DNA of 64,000 bases from Corallococcus caeni (GCF_036245865.1 NZ_BTTW01000003.1:1-64000), one strand, 5' to 3'. Numbered from the stretch's first letter, positions 1 through 9,127 are shown. The notes: a model not told the origin generated them from the sequence alone. Numbers and translations are program-made.

Positions 1-2866
1 TGGCGGAAGGCGTCGCCGTCGCGCAGTTGGCGGTGGCGGCAAGGCCCATGTCCACGCTGATGACGTTGCCGTGCGCGTCGTGCTTGAAGCACGTGCGCGT
101 CGTGGTGCTGCCCGTCGGGTGCTCGTCCACGCGCAGCAGTCGGTTGGCGCCGTCGTACTGCATGGCGGTGCAGGCCGCTGACGTCGGCTGACCGTCCGTG
201 CCCACCGCGCACCATGCCGGAGGCGCATTGAAGGGCTTGCCTACCCCCGTGAGGTTGTTGGTCGCGTCGTAGCTGTTCGCGGACGTGAAGCTGCCCGTGC
301 CAGAACCCGTCTTCGTCCAGGTGGGACGGCGGTGGGCATCGGCGGCGTAGGAGAGCAGCTTGCGCGTGTTGCCCGAGGCGTCGAGGTAGCGCTCCTCGTT
401 CACCGTGCCATCCGGCCAGTAGGTGTACGTCACCTTCTCGGACCAGCTGGCGGCGGTCGCGGTGGAGGACTTCGCCTTCCACTGGAGCTTGTCGGTGAGA
501 GTGCCGCCGGTGCAACCGGAGGTGGAACCTTGGCGGTAGCAGGAAACCTCGTAGTTGCCCTCCGGCAGCTGCACATAGGTCTTGTTCCCCGCGGAGTCGT
601 AACCGTAGCTGGTCACCACGTCCGGCTGGCCCGTGACCCGCACGGTCTGCGTCAGCAGTTGGTTGCCCTGGTAGGTGGAGAGGAGGGTGACGCCGTTGGC
701 ATCCACCTGCTCGGTGACGTGCCCGCCAGCGTCATAGGCGTTGTAGAGCGTCTCGATGGGCGTGCTGGTGAGGCCGGCCGGGTATTGGGCCACCTTCTGC
801 AACTGGTTGCGGCGGGGCGTCGTCTCCGTGTCCGCCCAGTAGTAGTTGCGCGTCACCGGGAAGGGAGTGCCGGAGGCGCAATCCGTGGCGGCCTCGCTGG
901 AGACGAAGCAGGGGCCATGCACTTCCAGGGTTCGGCCCAGCGCGTCCGCGGTGCTCTCGCCCGTGCGGGTGGTGAAGTAGAAGGTGCCCACCCAGCGCTG
1001 CTGGCTGCTCCAGGTGCCCGTGCCCGCGTCGAAGACGCGCGTCCAGCCAGAGCGGAGGGTGGCCGAGAGGCGGCCAGAGGAGTCGTAGCGGTTGAAGGTG
1101 CGAGCCTTCTGTCCGGCTGCACCCAGCACGCTGGCCTTCTCCGAGGAGGCCAGCAACTGCTCCCCGTTGGGGCCATAGGTGTAGCTGAAGGTTTCTTCTT
1201 CCAGCGCGCCGGTGCCCGTCATGTCCTGGGCGCCGCGCTTGACGCTCGTCTTCTCCAGCAGCGAGGCCGGCATGCCGGTGCCCACCGCCGGGGAGGCGTA
1301 GGCGTAGACCTCCCAGAAGTCGCGCTTGTCCTTCTTGGCCTTGAGGAAGCCGGGAGAAGTGCTGGTGGCGCACTCCCACTCGTTGCGCTCGTTGCCGGGG
1401 CTGCACGCGCCCGCGACGGTGCAGGAATCCACCGTCCGGTAGAGGCGGGGGCCGGTGGCCTGGCTGGCGTTGGTGAGCGTCTCGAAGGACTGCGTGAGGC
1501 CCGCGGAGCCGCTGGTGCCGTCACCGCGGCCGGCGTTGCTGTTGGTGATGTCGCGCTTGCTGGGGGCGACGCCGCAGCAGTTGCTGCCGGGCTGGCAGGT
1601 GGTGCTCTGCGAGGTGCCCAGCGCCAGCTGCTCTCCGGCGCCTGTCACAGCCGACACCTTGCCGGTGGACCGCCCCTGCCAGTCCAGCGAGTAGGTGTGC
1701 GTCATGACGAGCATGCTGCCAGTGGAGACCTGCAGCGCGCTGTTGGTGAAGGTGTACGTGCGCACGGTGCTGGGGGTGGTGGCGGAGACAATCTGCCCGG
1801 TGATTTCGGTGCTGCCCTCCTGCTGGTAGGCGTAGGTGACGGCGGGAGAGGACTCACCCCGGCGCGTGACGCTGCGAAGCACGCAGTGCGTGCCGCCGTA
1901 GGGGTAGGGCAGGGGGAGGGAGACGTACTGGAAGTCCATGGCACCGGAGGAGCCGGTGACGGAGGCCAGGTAGGGGACGCCCGCGGTGCTGCCCGTCGCG
2001 CCGGCCTGGCACGTCAGGCCCGAGGGGGCTGCATAGGCCAGGGTGGCCAGGGTGACGTCCTTGGGCGAGACGATGCGGCTGAGGAAGTAGCGCGTCTGGC
2101 CGCCGACGGACTCCAGGTGCTTGGCCTCGAAGACGAACTTGCGGCCGCCGACTTCCACCAGCGTGAAGCCCGTGGCCGTCTTCTGCAGACGCTCGCGCTT
2201 GCTGCTGGAGTTGGTGGAGGCGGTGGCCGTGCAGGGGGTGCCGGTGCAGGGGGTGAAGTGGGACTGCGAGCCATTGCCCCGGACGACCGTCCAGCGGGAG
2301 GACGTCAGGTGCACGAAGCTGAAGTACTCGTGCGACCAGTTGAGAGAGGGCTGGCTGGCGAGGCTGCCACCGAAGGGCTTGGTGATGTTGCCGACGACGT
2401 TGCCGGTGTAGGACCAGGCGGCGGGGTCGGACGTGTAGAAGCGGCGCAGCGTCAGGGCGCCGGTGGCGCTGCCCAGCTGCACGTCGGTCTCCACGAGGAT
2501 GCTCTCACCCGTGGCGGCGTTGACGGGGTCTCCCGCCGTCGGCAGGCGCTCGCCTTCGGGGCCGCACCTGCAGAGGCCGTCCTCACAGGGCTGGGGCGGT
2601 GCGGCGCAAGCCCAGGTGCTGCGGCAGCAACTGGAGCCGTGATTGGGCTCGGACGGACTGGGGTTGATGGGGTTGCAGAACGGGTCGTCGGAGCAATCCG
2701 TGTAGTCATTGCAGCGGATGGAACCGTCACAGGTGCACTGCACCTGCTTGCCATCCTCGCAATGGGTGATGAGGTTGTTGACGCACGAGTCCTGGGCAAG
2801 GCCGACGCCGGGCAGACACACCAGGAGCGTGGCCAGCAAGGCCAGAGGCTTGAAGAAAGATGACAT
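1..2866 (-). CDS. RHS-repeat secreted protein (3' end outside window)
   Basis: The frame is open from an ATG at 2866 to the window edge (955 codons), so the C-terminal toxin or core end is not visible. The N-terminus is a signal peptide (MSSFFKPLALLATLLVCLPG, cleavage near GLAQ). A Cys-rich segment follows over about residues 25-90, then a typical RHS/DUF6531 opening (GDPVNAATGE...LTLRRFYTS). Many YD-type motifs lie further on (YDAGGHVTEQVDANG, YDSAGNKTYVQLPEG, YDATNNLTG, YDGANRLLRVDEHPTG). RHS proteins form beta-barrel shells around a C-terminal toxin or adhesive domain and are common at myxobacterial surfaces. It lies 35 bp downstream of the Cys-rich lipoprotein at 2902-3315 on the same strand, so the two are probably co-transcribed. 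Family certain; effector unknown because the end is cut off. Confidence 0.9.
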   Translation of the reverse strand, partial: MSSFFKPLALLATLLVCLPGVGLAQDSCVNNLITHCEDGKQVQCTCDGSIRCNDYTDCSDDPFCNPINPSPSEPNHGSSCCRSTWACAAPPQPCEDGLCRCGPEGERLPTAGDPVNAATGESILVETDVQLGSATGALTLRRFYTSDPAAWSYTGNVVGNITKPFGGSLASQPSLNWSHEYFSFVHLTSSRWTVVRGNGSQSHFTPCTGTPCTATASTNSSSKRERLQKTATGFTLVEVGGRKFVFEAKHLESVGGQTRYFLSRIVSPKDVTLATLAYAAPSGLTCQAGATGSTAGVPYLASVTGSSGAMDFQYVSLPLPYPYGGTHCVLRSVTRRGESSPAVTYAYQQEGSTEITGQIVSATTPSTVRTYTFTNSALQVSTGSMLVMTHTYSLDWQGRSTGKVSAVTGAGEQLALGTSQSTTCQPGSNCCGVAPSKRDITNSNAGRGDGTSGSAGLTQSFETLTNASQATGPRLYRTVDSCTVAGACSPGNERNEWECATSTSPGFLKAKKDKRDFWEVYAYASPAVGTGMPASLLEKTSVKRGAQDMTGTGALEEETFSYTYGPNGEQLLASSEKASVLGAAGQKARTFNRYDSSGRLSATLRSGWTRVFDAGTGTWSSQQRWVGTFYFTTRTGESTADALGRTLEVHGPCFVSSEAATDCASGTPFPVTRNYYWADTETTPRRNQLQKVAQYPAGLTSTPIETLYNAYDAGGHVTEQVDANGVTLLSTYQGNQLLTQTVRVTGQPDVVTSYGYDSAGNKTYVQLPEGNYEVSCYRQGSTSGCTGGTLTDKLQWKAKSSTATAASWSEKVTYTYWPDGTVNEERYLDASGNTRKLLSYAADAHRRPTWTKTGSGTGSFTSANSYDATNNLTGVGKPFNAPPAWCAVGTDGQPTSAACTAMQYDGANRLLRVDEHPTGSTTTRTCFKHDAHGNVISVDMGLAATANCATATPSA

Positions 2867-2901
2867 GAGTTGAGGAGTCCCTGAGAGAATCCAGGTGGGT
2901 G

Positions 2902-3315
2902 TCAGCGGTTGGTTTCGGGAGCCCGAGGAGCAGCGGCAGCGGCCTTCCATGAGGAAGGCGGCACGCACAGGCGCTCCGGGGTGGTGGGCAGCAGTTGCTG
3001 GCAACGCCAGTCGGTGGGGCAGTCCGTGGGCTTCTGGCAGGTGCGGCTGCAGAAATAGCCCGCTTCCGCGCGGGCGGCGCCGCCCGGTGCGGCGTGCAGG
3101 CACAGCCCGGAGGTGCAATCCGAGTGCGAGCCCTGGGTGCAATCCTCTCCCAAGGCCATACGCCCCGTCCCACTCCCCTGGGGCCGGTGCTCGGTCAATA
3201 CCGGGGGCGAAGCCGCCGATGCGCTCTCGCGAGAGGTCCCGCTTTCGCTACACCCTGCCAGCGACAGCAGGGCCAGAATCCCCCAGAAACGACTTCCCCC
3301 AACGCACACCTTCAT
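2902..3315 (-). CDS. Cys-rich lipoprotein upstream of RHS gene
   Basis: 137 aa. The signal peptide ends in a lipobox (LSLAGC, Cys about residue 22), predicting a lipidated outer-membrane or surface protein. The middle is disulfide-type, with regularly spaced cysteines (EDCTQGSHSDCTSGLC, then FCSRTCQKPTDCPTDWRC). That pattern is frequent in myxobacterial secreted proteins. The C-terminus is Ala/Pro-rich. An AGGAG ribosome site sits 8 nt before the ATG. It is the first gene of a probable two-gene unit with the RHS protein, whose own N-terminus carries a similar Cys-rich stretch. The two may interact or be processed together, but that is inference. No enzymatic motif is seen. Confidence 0.8.
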   Translation of the reverse strand: MKVCVGGSRFWGILALLSLAGCSESGTSRESASAASPPVLTEHRPQGSGTGRMALGEDCTQGSHSDCTSGLCLHAAPGGAARAEAGYFCSRTCQKPTDCPTDWRCQQLLPTTPERLCVPPSSWKAAAAAPRAPETNR

Positions 3316-3775
3316 GTCGGACTTCTCCTATTCCCGAAGCCCTAAACCTGATCCCGTCAGACGTTGTCAAGCTGACGTTCTGGAGTGCATGAAAAGTTCC
3401 GCGCAGTGCAGGCCGTCTGGGATGACGCCTGAGCCGGAGTCATGACGTCTGAATTGACCCCGGATCCAGCGCATCCGTCGGATCATTTCAGCAGGCTGTC
3501 TGCCGTTGACTGAGCCCAAGGCAGCGTCCGTCCGGGTCGAAGCCTTCCTTCCTCAGGCCCTTGCTTTGGTGTGTGCCGCCCCCCGTGGCCGCCGAGCCGC
3601 CTCCACCGTGGAGGACAGCGGTGCCGCTGTGCTGGTGGCCCAGGCAGGTGGAACGGAGAAGGATGGGCCTGTGCTCGAGTTCAAGGCCGGGCAGTCCTCG
3701 CGGCCTTTCCCGGACGTCTGGGTTCAAGCGTGGGGGAGGCACTCTGGAAAAGCTCGATGATGGCTCACCACGTGC
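3316..3775. other. 460-bp intergenic region
   Basis: Lies between the stop of the kelch lipoprotein gene and the start of the Cys-rich lipoprotein gene, both on the minus strand. It should hold the promoter for the lipoprotein/RHS pair and the terminator of the upstream operon. Short frames on both strands (for example 3506-3760 plus) lack a convincing ribosome site and family resemblance. The stretch near 3320-3480 is more A+T-rich than the surrounding genes, as expected for a promoter, but I cannot assign boxes with confidence. Confidence 0.4.
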
Positions 3776-4996
3776 TTACGGCACGAACAGGGCGCCATCC
3801 GACAGGGCGACCTCCGAGCCGCCGCCGCCCATTCCTCCCCAGATGAAGAGGGCGTCCCCCGTCCACACGCCTGAGTGCCCCGACCGCGCGGGAGGAGCGC
3901 CCTGGGTGCGCAGCGGGGTCCACGTATTCGTGGCGGGGTCGTAGGCCGCGCCGTCCGAGCATGCGCCACCGGAGCCACACTTCGACGAGGCGCCACCCCA
4001 GACGATCATCTTCGTCCCGGTCCACACCGCGGAATGGCCGGTGCGCGGGGAGGGCGCGTCCTTGTCGGACAGGGGCGACCAGGTATCGAGCACCGGGTCA
4101 TATGCGGCGCCCCCTTCGCAGTAGCGCGGCGAGTCCTGCCAATCGCTGCCACAACCCAGCCCGCCCCAGACGATCATCTTCGTCCCAGTCCACACCGCCG
4201 TGTGTGCCCAACGGGCCTGGGGGGCGCCCTCGGAAGACAGCGGACGCCAGGAGTCCGTCGCGGGGGAGTACGCCGCGCCATCGCTCAGCGCCACGTCCAC
4301 GGAGGCGCCACCGCTGCCGCCCCAGACAATCAGCGCCTGCCCCGTCCACACCGCGGAGTGGTAGCGGCGGGCCACGGGAGCACCGGCACCGGACATGGGC
4401 GTCCAGGCGCCGGCCTCCACGTCGTACCGGGCCCCATCGCCCAGCACGCGGGCCTGCTGGGGCTCCTCGCCGCCCCACACCAGCATCCACCGCCCCGTCC
4501 ATGCCGCCGAGTGCCAGCCGCGAGCGGAGGGCGCGCCTTGGGCCGAAAGCGCGCTCCAGGAGTCGGTGGACGGGGAGTAGGCCGCCCCATCGCCGCAAGG
4601 CGTCTGGGGCCGCTCACCGCACCCCACGCCGCCCCAGACGACCATCCGCTGGCCGGTCCACACCGCCGTGTGCAGCGTGCGCGCGGCGGGAGCCCCCTGG
4701 GACGACAGGGGCGTCCAGGTCCGCGACGCCACGTCGAACCGGGCCCCATCTGCGCAGACCCCGTTGACGGTGCAGCCGCCCAGTCCGCCCCAGAGCAGGA
4801 CGTCCTGGCCGTCGAACACCGTCGCCACCTGGAGCCCCGCGCCAGGGCCCGCGCCCGTGGGCAAGAGCTCCCAGGTGCCCTGTTCCTCCACCCCGGCCTT
4901 CTGCGGACTCGAGCAGCAGACCAGGGTGAGGAGGAACAGGCCTGAACCCAGGCGCATCCGAAACGGCTTCACCGCGTCACGCTTCGAATGCGCCAT
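3776..4996 (-). CDS. Kelch-repeat lipoprotein
   Basis: 406 aa. The signal peptide ends at a lipobox-like LTLVCCS (Cys about residue 28). The rest is a series of about seven kelch-type blades of roughly 50 residues, each containing HTAVWTGxxMVVWGG-like cores followed by DGAxYxPxxxxWxPL, giving a closed beta-propeller. Kelch propellers bind proteins or glycans; no catalytic residues are evident. A strong GGAGG site precedes the ATG and lies directly after the stop of the HExxH protein gene (stop at 5012), so the two are translationally close and in one operon with the gene at 5909-6769. Likely a surface-exposed partner of the two secreted upstream products. Partner identity is inferred from context only. 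Confidence 0.85.
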   Translation of the reverse strand: MAHSKRDAVKPFRMRLGSGLFLLTLVCCSSPQKAGVEEQGTWELLPTGAGPGAGLQVATVFDGQDVLLWGGLGGCTVNGVCADGARFDVASRTWTPLSSQGAPAARTLHTAVWTGQRMVVWGGVGCGERPQTPCGDGAAYSPSTDSWSALSAQGAPSARGWHSAAWTGRWMLVWGGEEPQQARVLGDGARYDVEAGAWTPMSGAGAPVARRYHSAVWTGQALIVWGGSGGASVDVALSDGAAYSPATDSWRPLSSEGAPQARWAHTAVWTGTKMIVWGGLGCGSDWQDSPRYCEGGAAYDPVLDTWSPLSDKDAPSPRTGHSAVWTGTKMIVWGGASSKCGSGGACSDGAAYDPATNTWTPLRTQGAPPARSGHSGVWTGDALFIWGGMGGGGSEVALSDGALFVP

Positions 4997-5011
4997 CGGG
5001 GATTCCTCCTG

Positions 5012-5875
5012 CTACCAGGGACGCGGGCTGCCGCAGGTGTAGCCCGGGCCGTTGATGAAGCGAGACGCGGCGCGGCCGTTGGCATCGGCGGCGGCAGTCT
5101 GCCGCACGCTCAGCGGGATCCACCACTGCGACTGGTCCGCCACGTCGCAGAGGAACTCCACCTGCACCTGGTTGGGCGAGTGGAACCGGCTGGCGGTGCC
5201 ATTGTTCTCCCACATGGCGCCAAAGGCATACGCGCCGATGCCATGGAAGTAGAAGTAGTCGCACCCGTTGATGGTGCAGGCGCCCTGCGGGCCGGGTCGG
5301 TGGCCGCCGGTGTTGCCATTGTTGAAGTTGTACTTGTCGAAGTACGCGTGCCAGCCCTCGTGCATGTAGTCACCCGCGCGGGAGCCCGGGTTGGAGTTGC
5401 TGACGGTGGGGTTGTAGAGCGGGCAGGCCGTCTCCACGCGGTCCGTGTCCCACGGCCAGAACCGCGGGGTGAACGTCCCGAAGACGTCCGTGCGGTCCGT
5501 GATGCTGTGATACAGGCTGTCGTGGAACTTGCTGCTGCGCGCCTCCGCCGTCGCCCGGTAGTCCACGGTGCCGTGGAAGGACTGGGCCCCGTTATCCGCC
5601 ATGCCGTACGTCAGCAGGTAGGACGCGTTCCAGTGCTTGGGGAACTCCAGGTTGACGTTGCAGGCGTCATTCCAGCCGCGGTTGCTCCAGTCCCCGGAGC
5701 GCAGGCCGTAGGCCTGGTACTGCCAGAGGAAGAAGTCCTGCCAGCAGCCGTGGGTGTTCCACAGGGCCCGGTCCGCGTTGCTCGCGGCCGTCTGGGTGCA
5801 GACGGCGCCGGCCTCGGTGGCCAGGCCAAAGGCCAGGACGGACGACATCAGGGCAATGCCTTGCTTGAGATTCAT
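5012..5875 (-). CDS. Secreted putative zinc metalloprotease (HEGWH)
   Basis: 287 aa with a Sec signal peptide (MNLKQGIALMSSVLAFGLAT, cleavage near AGA). The mature part is rich in Trp, Tyr, Asn and Gly. It contains HEGWH inside DYMHEGWHAYFDKY (about residues 170-183), matching the HExxH zinc-binding and catalytic signature of metallopeptidases. Cysteines near the start (VCTQT, HGCW, DACN) and around ACTINGCDYF suggest disulfides. I do not recognise a named family. The ATG has a GAGGAG about 12 nt upstream. It sits 33 bp downstream of the helical-repeat gene and 15 bp upstream of the kelch gene, as the middle of a three-gene secreted operon. The protease role is inferred from one motif; the third zinc ligand is unassigned. 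Confidence 0.75.
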   Translation of the reverse strand: MNLKQGIALMSSVLAFGLATEAGAVCTQTAASNADRALWNTHGCWQDFFLWQYQAYGLRSGDWSNRGWNDACNVNLEFPKHWNASYLLTYGMADNGAQSFHGTVDYRATAEARSSKFHDSLYHSITDRTDVFGTFTPRFWPWDTDRVETACPLYNPTVSNSNPGSRAGDYMHEGWHAYFDKYNFNNGNTGGHRPGPQGACTINGCDYFYFHGIGAYAFGAMWENNGTASRFHSPNQVQVEFLCDVADQSQWWIPLSVRQTAAADANGRAASRFINGPGYTCGSPRPW

Positions 5876-5908
5876 GGGCGTTCTCGCTCCTCAGGTCGTG
5901 AGGGAAGG

Positions 5909-6769
5909 TCAGAACTTCGGAGGGGTCACGTCGAAGGTGTTGGGCTTCTCCTCGGGCGGGCGCGGATCCTTCGGCTCGGGGTTCGGCGCCTGCACTTCGG
6001 GGTGGGCCTTCAGGTAGGCGGTCAGCTTGCGGTTGAACGCCTCCGCGCCTTCACCGCTGACGCGCCGGACGCGGTCCAGGAACAGGCGCTCCTCCTTGCG
6101 GACGAACGGCTCCAGCTCCTTGCGAGCCTCCAGCGTGTCCCCGCGGTTCCACAGGAAGGCGCTGATGGCCTCCGCACGGACGATGACGGAGGGGTGGTTG
6201 CCGGCCTGGTACGCCACCTCGCGGTCGAACTCCGGGTCACGCAGGTACGCGACGCCCGCGATGGCCTTGGCCTGCAGGCGCGCCTGCTGGGCCTCTTCCT
6301 GGAGCTCGCCTTCGATGACGGTGCCCTTGGTGGGCAGGGGCTTGCGGACGAACTCCACGAGGAACTTCGTGCCGTCGTAGGTCCGCATCTCGCCGAGCAG
6401 GCCCAGGCCGACGAGCGCGCGGCTGGTGTCACCGGACTCCTGGGCCGCGAGGATCTCCTCGGTGAAGGCCTTGATGAGGTCCGGGCTCTTCGCGGCGGAG
6501 GCGAGCGCGCGGCGCGCGTCGTTCTGCTCCTCCACGATGGACTCACCAGCCCAGGTGATGAAGGCATTGACGCTCTTGCGAGCATCCGCCGCATCCAGCT
6601 TCGGAGGCGCGTGCAGGACCCGGCCCTCGATGACGCGGCTGGGAGGAATGTCCGACGGCTTTTCCGAAGTGGGCTTGTCCTGAGCGATCGCCACGGAGCC
6701 GGACAACAGCCCCAGGGTCACGACAATGGTGCCCGTGCGCGAGAAGACTCGCCATTTGTTGCGCTGCAT
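5909..6769 (-). CDS. Secreted alpha-helical (HEAT-like) repeat protein
   Basis: 286 aa from ATG 6769, chosen because GGAGG lies 7 nt upstream; a longer frame to 6811 lacks this. A signal peptide (MQRNKWRVFSRTGTIVVTLG...VAIAQ) is followed by alpha-helical repeats of HEAT/PBS-lyase flavour: ARRALASAAKSPDLIKAF, SRALVGLGLLGEM, QARLQAKAIAGVAYLRDPEF, PSVIVRAEAISAFLW. The tail is Pro-rich (PNPEPKDPRPPEEKP). There are no catalytic residues, so it is likely a periplasmic scaffold or inhibitor-like partner. It is the first gene of the operon with the HExxH protein and the kelch lipoprotein; its upstream region (6770-6984) should hold the operon promoter. The HEAT assignment is by eye. Confidence 0.75.
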   Translation of the reverse strand: MQRNKWRVFSRTGTIVVTLGLLSGSVAIAQDKPTSEKPSDIPPSRVIEGRVLHAPPKLDAADARKSVNAFITWAGESIVEEQNDARRALASAAKSPDLIKAFTEEILAAQESGDTSRALVGLGLLGEMRTYDGTKFLVEFVRKPLPTKGTVIEGELQEEAQQARLQAKAIAGVAYLRDPEFDREVAYQAGNHPSVIVRAEAISAFLWNRGDTLEARKELEPFVRKEERLFLDRVRRVSGEGAEAFNRKLTAYLKAHPEVQAPNPEPKDPRPPEEKPNTFDVTPPKF

Positions 6770-6984
6770 GGTCCTGCCTCCATTCACAGAAGTGAAGGAA
6801 GTGCCCACCAAAGGGCTCCCCCTGCCACGACGCGCCGTTACCGCCGCGACCCGTGGATGGAGTGACTCATTTCAACAGTCGTACCAACGTGGCTCCCCAG
6901 AGGGAGGCGAGGGGCTGGCTCATCCCAGATGTTGCTTCCAGAGCGACAGGCGGTGTTGTTCACGTTGCCCGGCAAGCACTGCTT

Positions 6985-7782
6985 CTACTCTTCGGGGAAC
7001 ACCGGTTCGGGCGAAGGCAGTTGCGAAGGGTCACCCGGAAAGAGGGCCTCGATGAAGTTGTAGTAGCCCTTGCCATCGGAGGTGACGTCCTGGCCACGAT
7101 CATGGCGGGTCTGGATCCAGTTGTAGATCTCATCGAATCGGAGGCCTGACAGGTCCGCGTGCAGGTATTCGTCCTCGCCAGATGAAACAGGCGTGGCCCA
7201 GGACTGGGGCCAGGGAATGGGATCCGCCATGGGTCCTCGAACGGGTGCGAAGATGACTCGAGTACGCTCTGGTTCGTAGGGGACCGCGTTCGCGGATTGG
7301 AACTCCACCACTTGATCGTAGACCGCGAGGAAGGCGGGCGGGGTCCTCGTCCTGTCTATCGCTGCCAACTTGGGTTCGATGACGCCGGACACCTCCACCT
7401 GTCTCAGGGTCCCCTGTTCATCGCGCCACTGGATGGTCTCATCCGGAACACAAGCTCCACTGGCAACAAAGTAGGAAGGTTTCAAGGAACCGAGCGCCTT
7501 CAGGCGATGCTTGAGGTCGTCTCGCTGCGCCTGCGTCAGGCGAGCGCGATAAAACCTGGGAGGTTTCTCCATGCCCATCCGTTGTTTGTAGATGACATCG
7601 CCCGATGGATAGATGGCGACGTTCGGAGACTGGTCAAACAAGAAGACGCTCGAAGTCCAATAGACGAGGAGCGGTACCTCCTGTCTGTCAACAGGGGATG
7701 ACATTGCGCCAGGCCCGGTGGAGGCACATCCGGCGCCTATCAGCGCGACGCAAAGAAGGGACACAGTCGTTCTTGTCAGCAA
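6985..7782 (-). CDS. Hypothetical lipoprotein
   Basis: 265 aa. The start is a TTG at 7782: the reading frame needs it to supply the Arg before the hydrophobic core, and AAGG lies 7 nt upstream. A signal peptide with lipobox IGAGC (Cys about residue 19) predicts lipidation. The mature protein has no recognisable domain; features include VAIYPSGDVIYKQ, a single Cys (SGACVPDET) and an acidic, Pro-rich C-terminus. It is divergent from the membrane protein gene at 7890, with 107 bp between. It may belong to the same fast-changing lipoprotein cluster as the genes at 9128 and 9851, but it is not obviously homologous to them. Confidence 0.75.
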   Translation of the reverse strand: MLTRTTVSLLCVALIGAGCASTGPGAMSSPVDRQEVPLLVYWTSSVFLFDQSPNVAIYPSGDVIYKQRMGMEKPPRFYRARLTQAQRDDLKHRLKALGSLKPSYFVASGACVPDETIQWRDEQGTLRQVEVSGVIEPKLAAIDRTRTPPAFLAVYDQVVEFQSANAVPYEPERTRVIFAPVRGPMADPIPWPQSWATPVSSGEDEYLHADLSGLRFDEIYNWIQTRHDRGQDVTSDGKGYYNFIEALFPGDPSQLPSPEPVFPEE

Positions 7783-7889
7783 TATGTGCCTTGGGCCAGA
7801 GGAAGGGCACGCCTATTGTAACCCGGACGCGCTTGGGCGTCGGGACCGGTGCCTTTCGTCCCTGGCACAGGGGCTTTAACGTAGGGCGG

Positions 7890-9074
7890 ATGCGTTGTGG
7901 CACTCACGACTGGTCCATCTCCGGCCCCTTCCTGAACATCCAGCACAAGGTCGGCCCCATTGACGGCTGGCTGGCGCGTGGTGCGGCGCTGGTCGTGGTG
8001 GCCTTCCCGGCCATTGCCTACGCGACGGGCTTCTTCGGTGATGTGCGCATCTGGCTCCTGATGATGGCCATGGGGGCCGTGTCCCTCCACCATCTGACGT
8101 CCCGGTGGAAGGTGGTCTTGGATCAGGAGGCCCGGACCGTGTGGCGCCGCACCGGTGTCCGGGAAGCCCTGGGGGCGAAGCCGCAGCCTCTGGAGTTGTT
8201 CACGTCGGTGGCCCTCTACATGCGCGACAATGGGTCCACGGAGGGGCTCTTCATCGCGAAGGTCTATGTCGTGTCGCTGATGGGACCTTCCGGCGCGCTC
8301 GTCCTGTCCCACAGCGACGACCGGGACGAGGCGCTGAGCCTTGCCCAGGCCGTCGCCCGGTTCCTAGGGATGGGTCTGAGCGTGGAGGGTGGGCAGAGCC
8401 GTTCCGTGACCGCACGCCTGGAGGATGCGCCGCTCACGGAGGATCGTCTCCCGGACCTGCCGTATGGCAGTGGCATCCAGTTCAAGCAGGACGCGCGGGG
8501 GCTGACGCTGGAGCTGCCAGCCTGCGGATGGCGGCCTGAATACGCGGCGCAGGCGGCCTTCGCCGTCGTCATTGCGGTGGGCGCACCGCTCATCCTGTTG
8601 AAGCAGTGGCGACAGATGTTCGGAATGCAGTCCGCTGCGTCGCAGGTGCCCATTATCGCGAGCACGCTCTTCGTTGTCTGTGGCGCCGTCTTCTGGTGGT
8701 GGGTCGCGAGGGAAGCCACCAGCCGCTGGTCCATCAGCGCCTCCTCGCGGGGCATCGAGCTGACGCGCTACGGCCCCTGGCGGGGCCGGAAGGTCATGAG
8801 ACTGCCGGCCTCGCGCATCCAGGACATCGACGTGCGCGACGCAAGGACAAAAGTCTCCCGGGGCCGGGGCATCGTCATCGAGCACGACCATGGCAGCGAG
8901 CTGCTCGGCCTGGACCTGTCGCAGGAGGAACTCGAATGGGCGGGGGCCGTGCTGCGCCGCGCCCTGGCGACCCGGGCGAGTCCCGCCTCTTCACCCAAAG
9001 CCGTGACAGCTTCGAGATCCTGCCCACTGCGCACTGGAGGGCATCGCCAGGAAGGGGGAGACAGTCGAGAGTGA
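7890..9074 (+). CDS. Integral membrane protein, unknown function
   Basis: 394 aa from ATG 7890; the longer upstream frame overlaps the divergent lipoprotein and is not used. Four hydrophobic segments are visible: about residues 27-48 and 52-69, then 220-240 and 255-275. A soluble domain lies between the pairs. The C-terminal soluble domain (WSISASSRGIELTRYG...SRIQDIDVRDARTKVSRG) looks like a PH-like/bacterial PH domain, suggesting membrane-surface sensing. The last part (nt 8810-8974) is duplicated at 9639-9803. The extreme C-terminus after ALATRA is low complexity. No named family recognised; topology by eye. Confidence 0.8.
   Translation: MRCGTHDWSISGPFLNIQHKVGPIDGWLARGAALVVVAFPAIAYATGFFGDVRIWLLMMAMGAVSLHHLTSRWKVVLDQEARTVWRRTGVREALGAKPQPLELFTSVALYMRDNGSTEGLFIAKVYVVSLMGPSGALVLSHSDDRDEALSLAQAVARFLGMGLSVEGGQSRSVTARLEDAPLTEDRLPDLPYGSGIQFKQDARGLTLELPACGWRPEYAAQAAFAVVIAVGAPLILLKQWRQMFGMQSAASQVPIIASTLFVVCGAVFWWWVAREATSRWSISASSRGIELTRYGPWRGRKVMRLPASRIQDIDVRDARTKVSRGRGIVIEHDHGSELLGLDLSQEELEWAGAVLRRALATRASPASSPKAVTASRSCPLRTGGHRQEGGDSRE
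8810..8974 (+). repeat. Direct repeat copy 1 (second copy 9639-9803)
   Basis: This 165-bp stretch at the 3' end of the membrane protein gene recurs at 9639-9803, in the same orientation with a constant offset of 829 bp and no indels. The two copies agree at most positions (roughly 85-90% by eye). The repeat begins at CTCGCG, encodes SRIQDIDVRDARTK through RRALAT, and stops just after ACCCG. The paralogous lipoprotein genes at 9128-9625 and 9851-10342 follow copies 1 and 2 respectively, so the duplicated unit was fragment plus lipoprotein gene. Confidence 0.85.
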
Positions 9075-9127
9075 CCGACTGCCTCGCCTTCCGTCCAATC
9101 AACCAGGCTCGGTGTCAGTCGAGATTG

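Noticed and set aside
332..2863. 843-codon plus-strand open frame
   Set aside because: Mirror of the RHS gene on the minus strand; low-complexity Gly/Ala/Val/Arg product typical of G+C shadows.
3506..3760. 84-codon plus-strand open frame in the 460-bp gap
   Set aside because: No ribosome site, no family resemblance, and overlapped by similar frames on the other strand.
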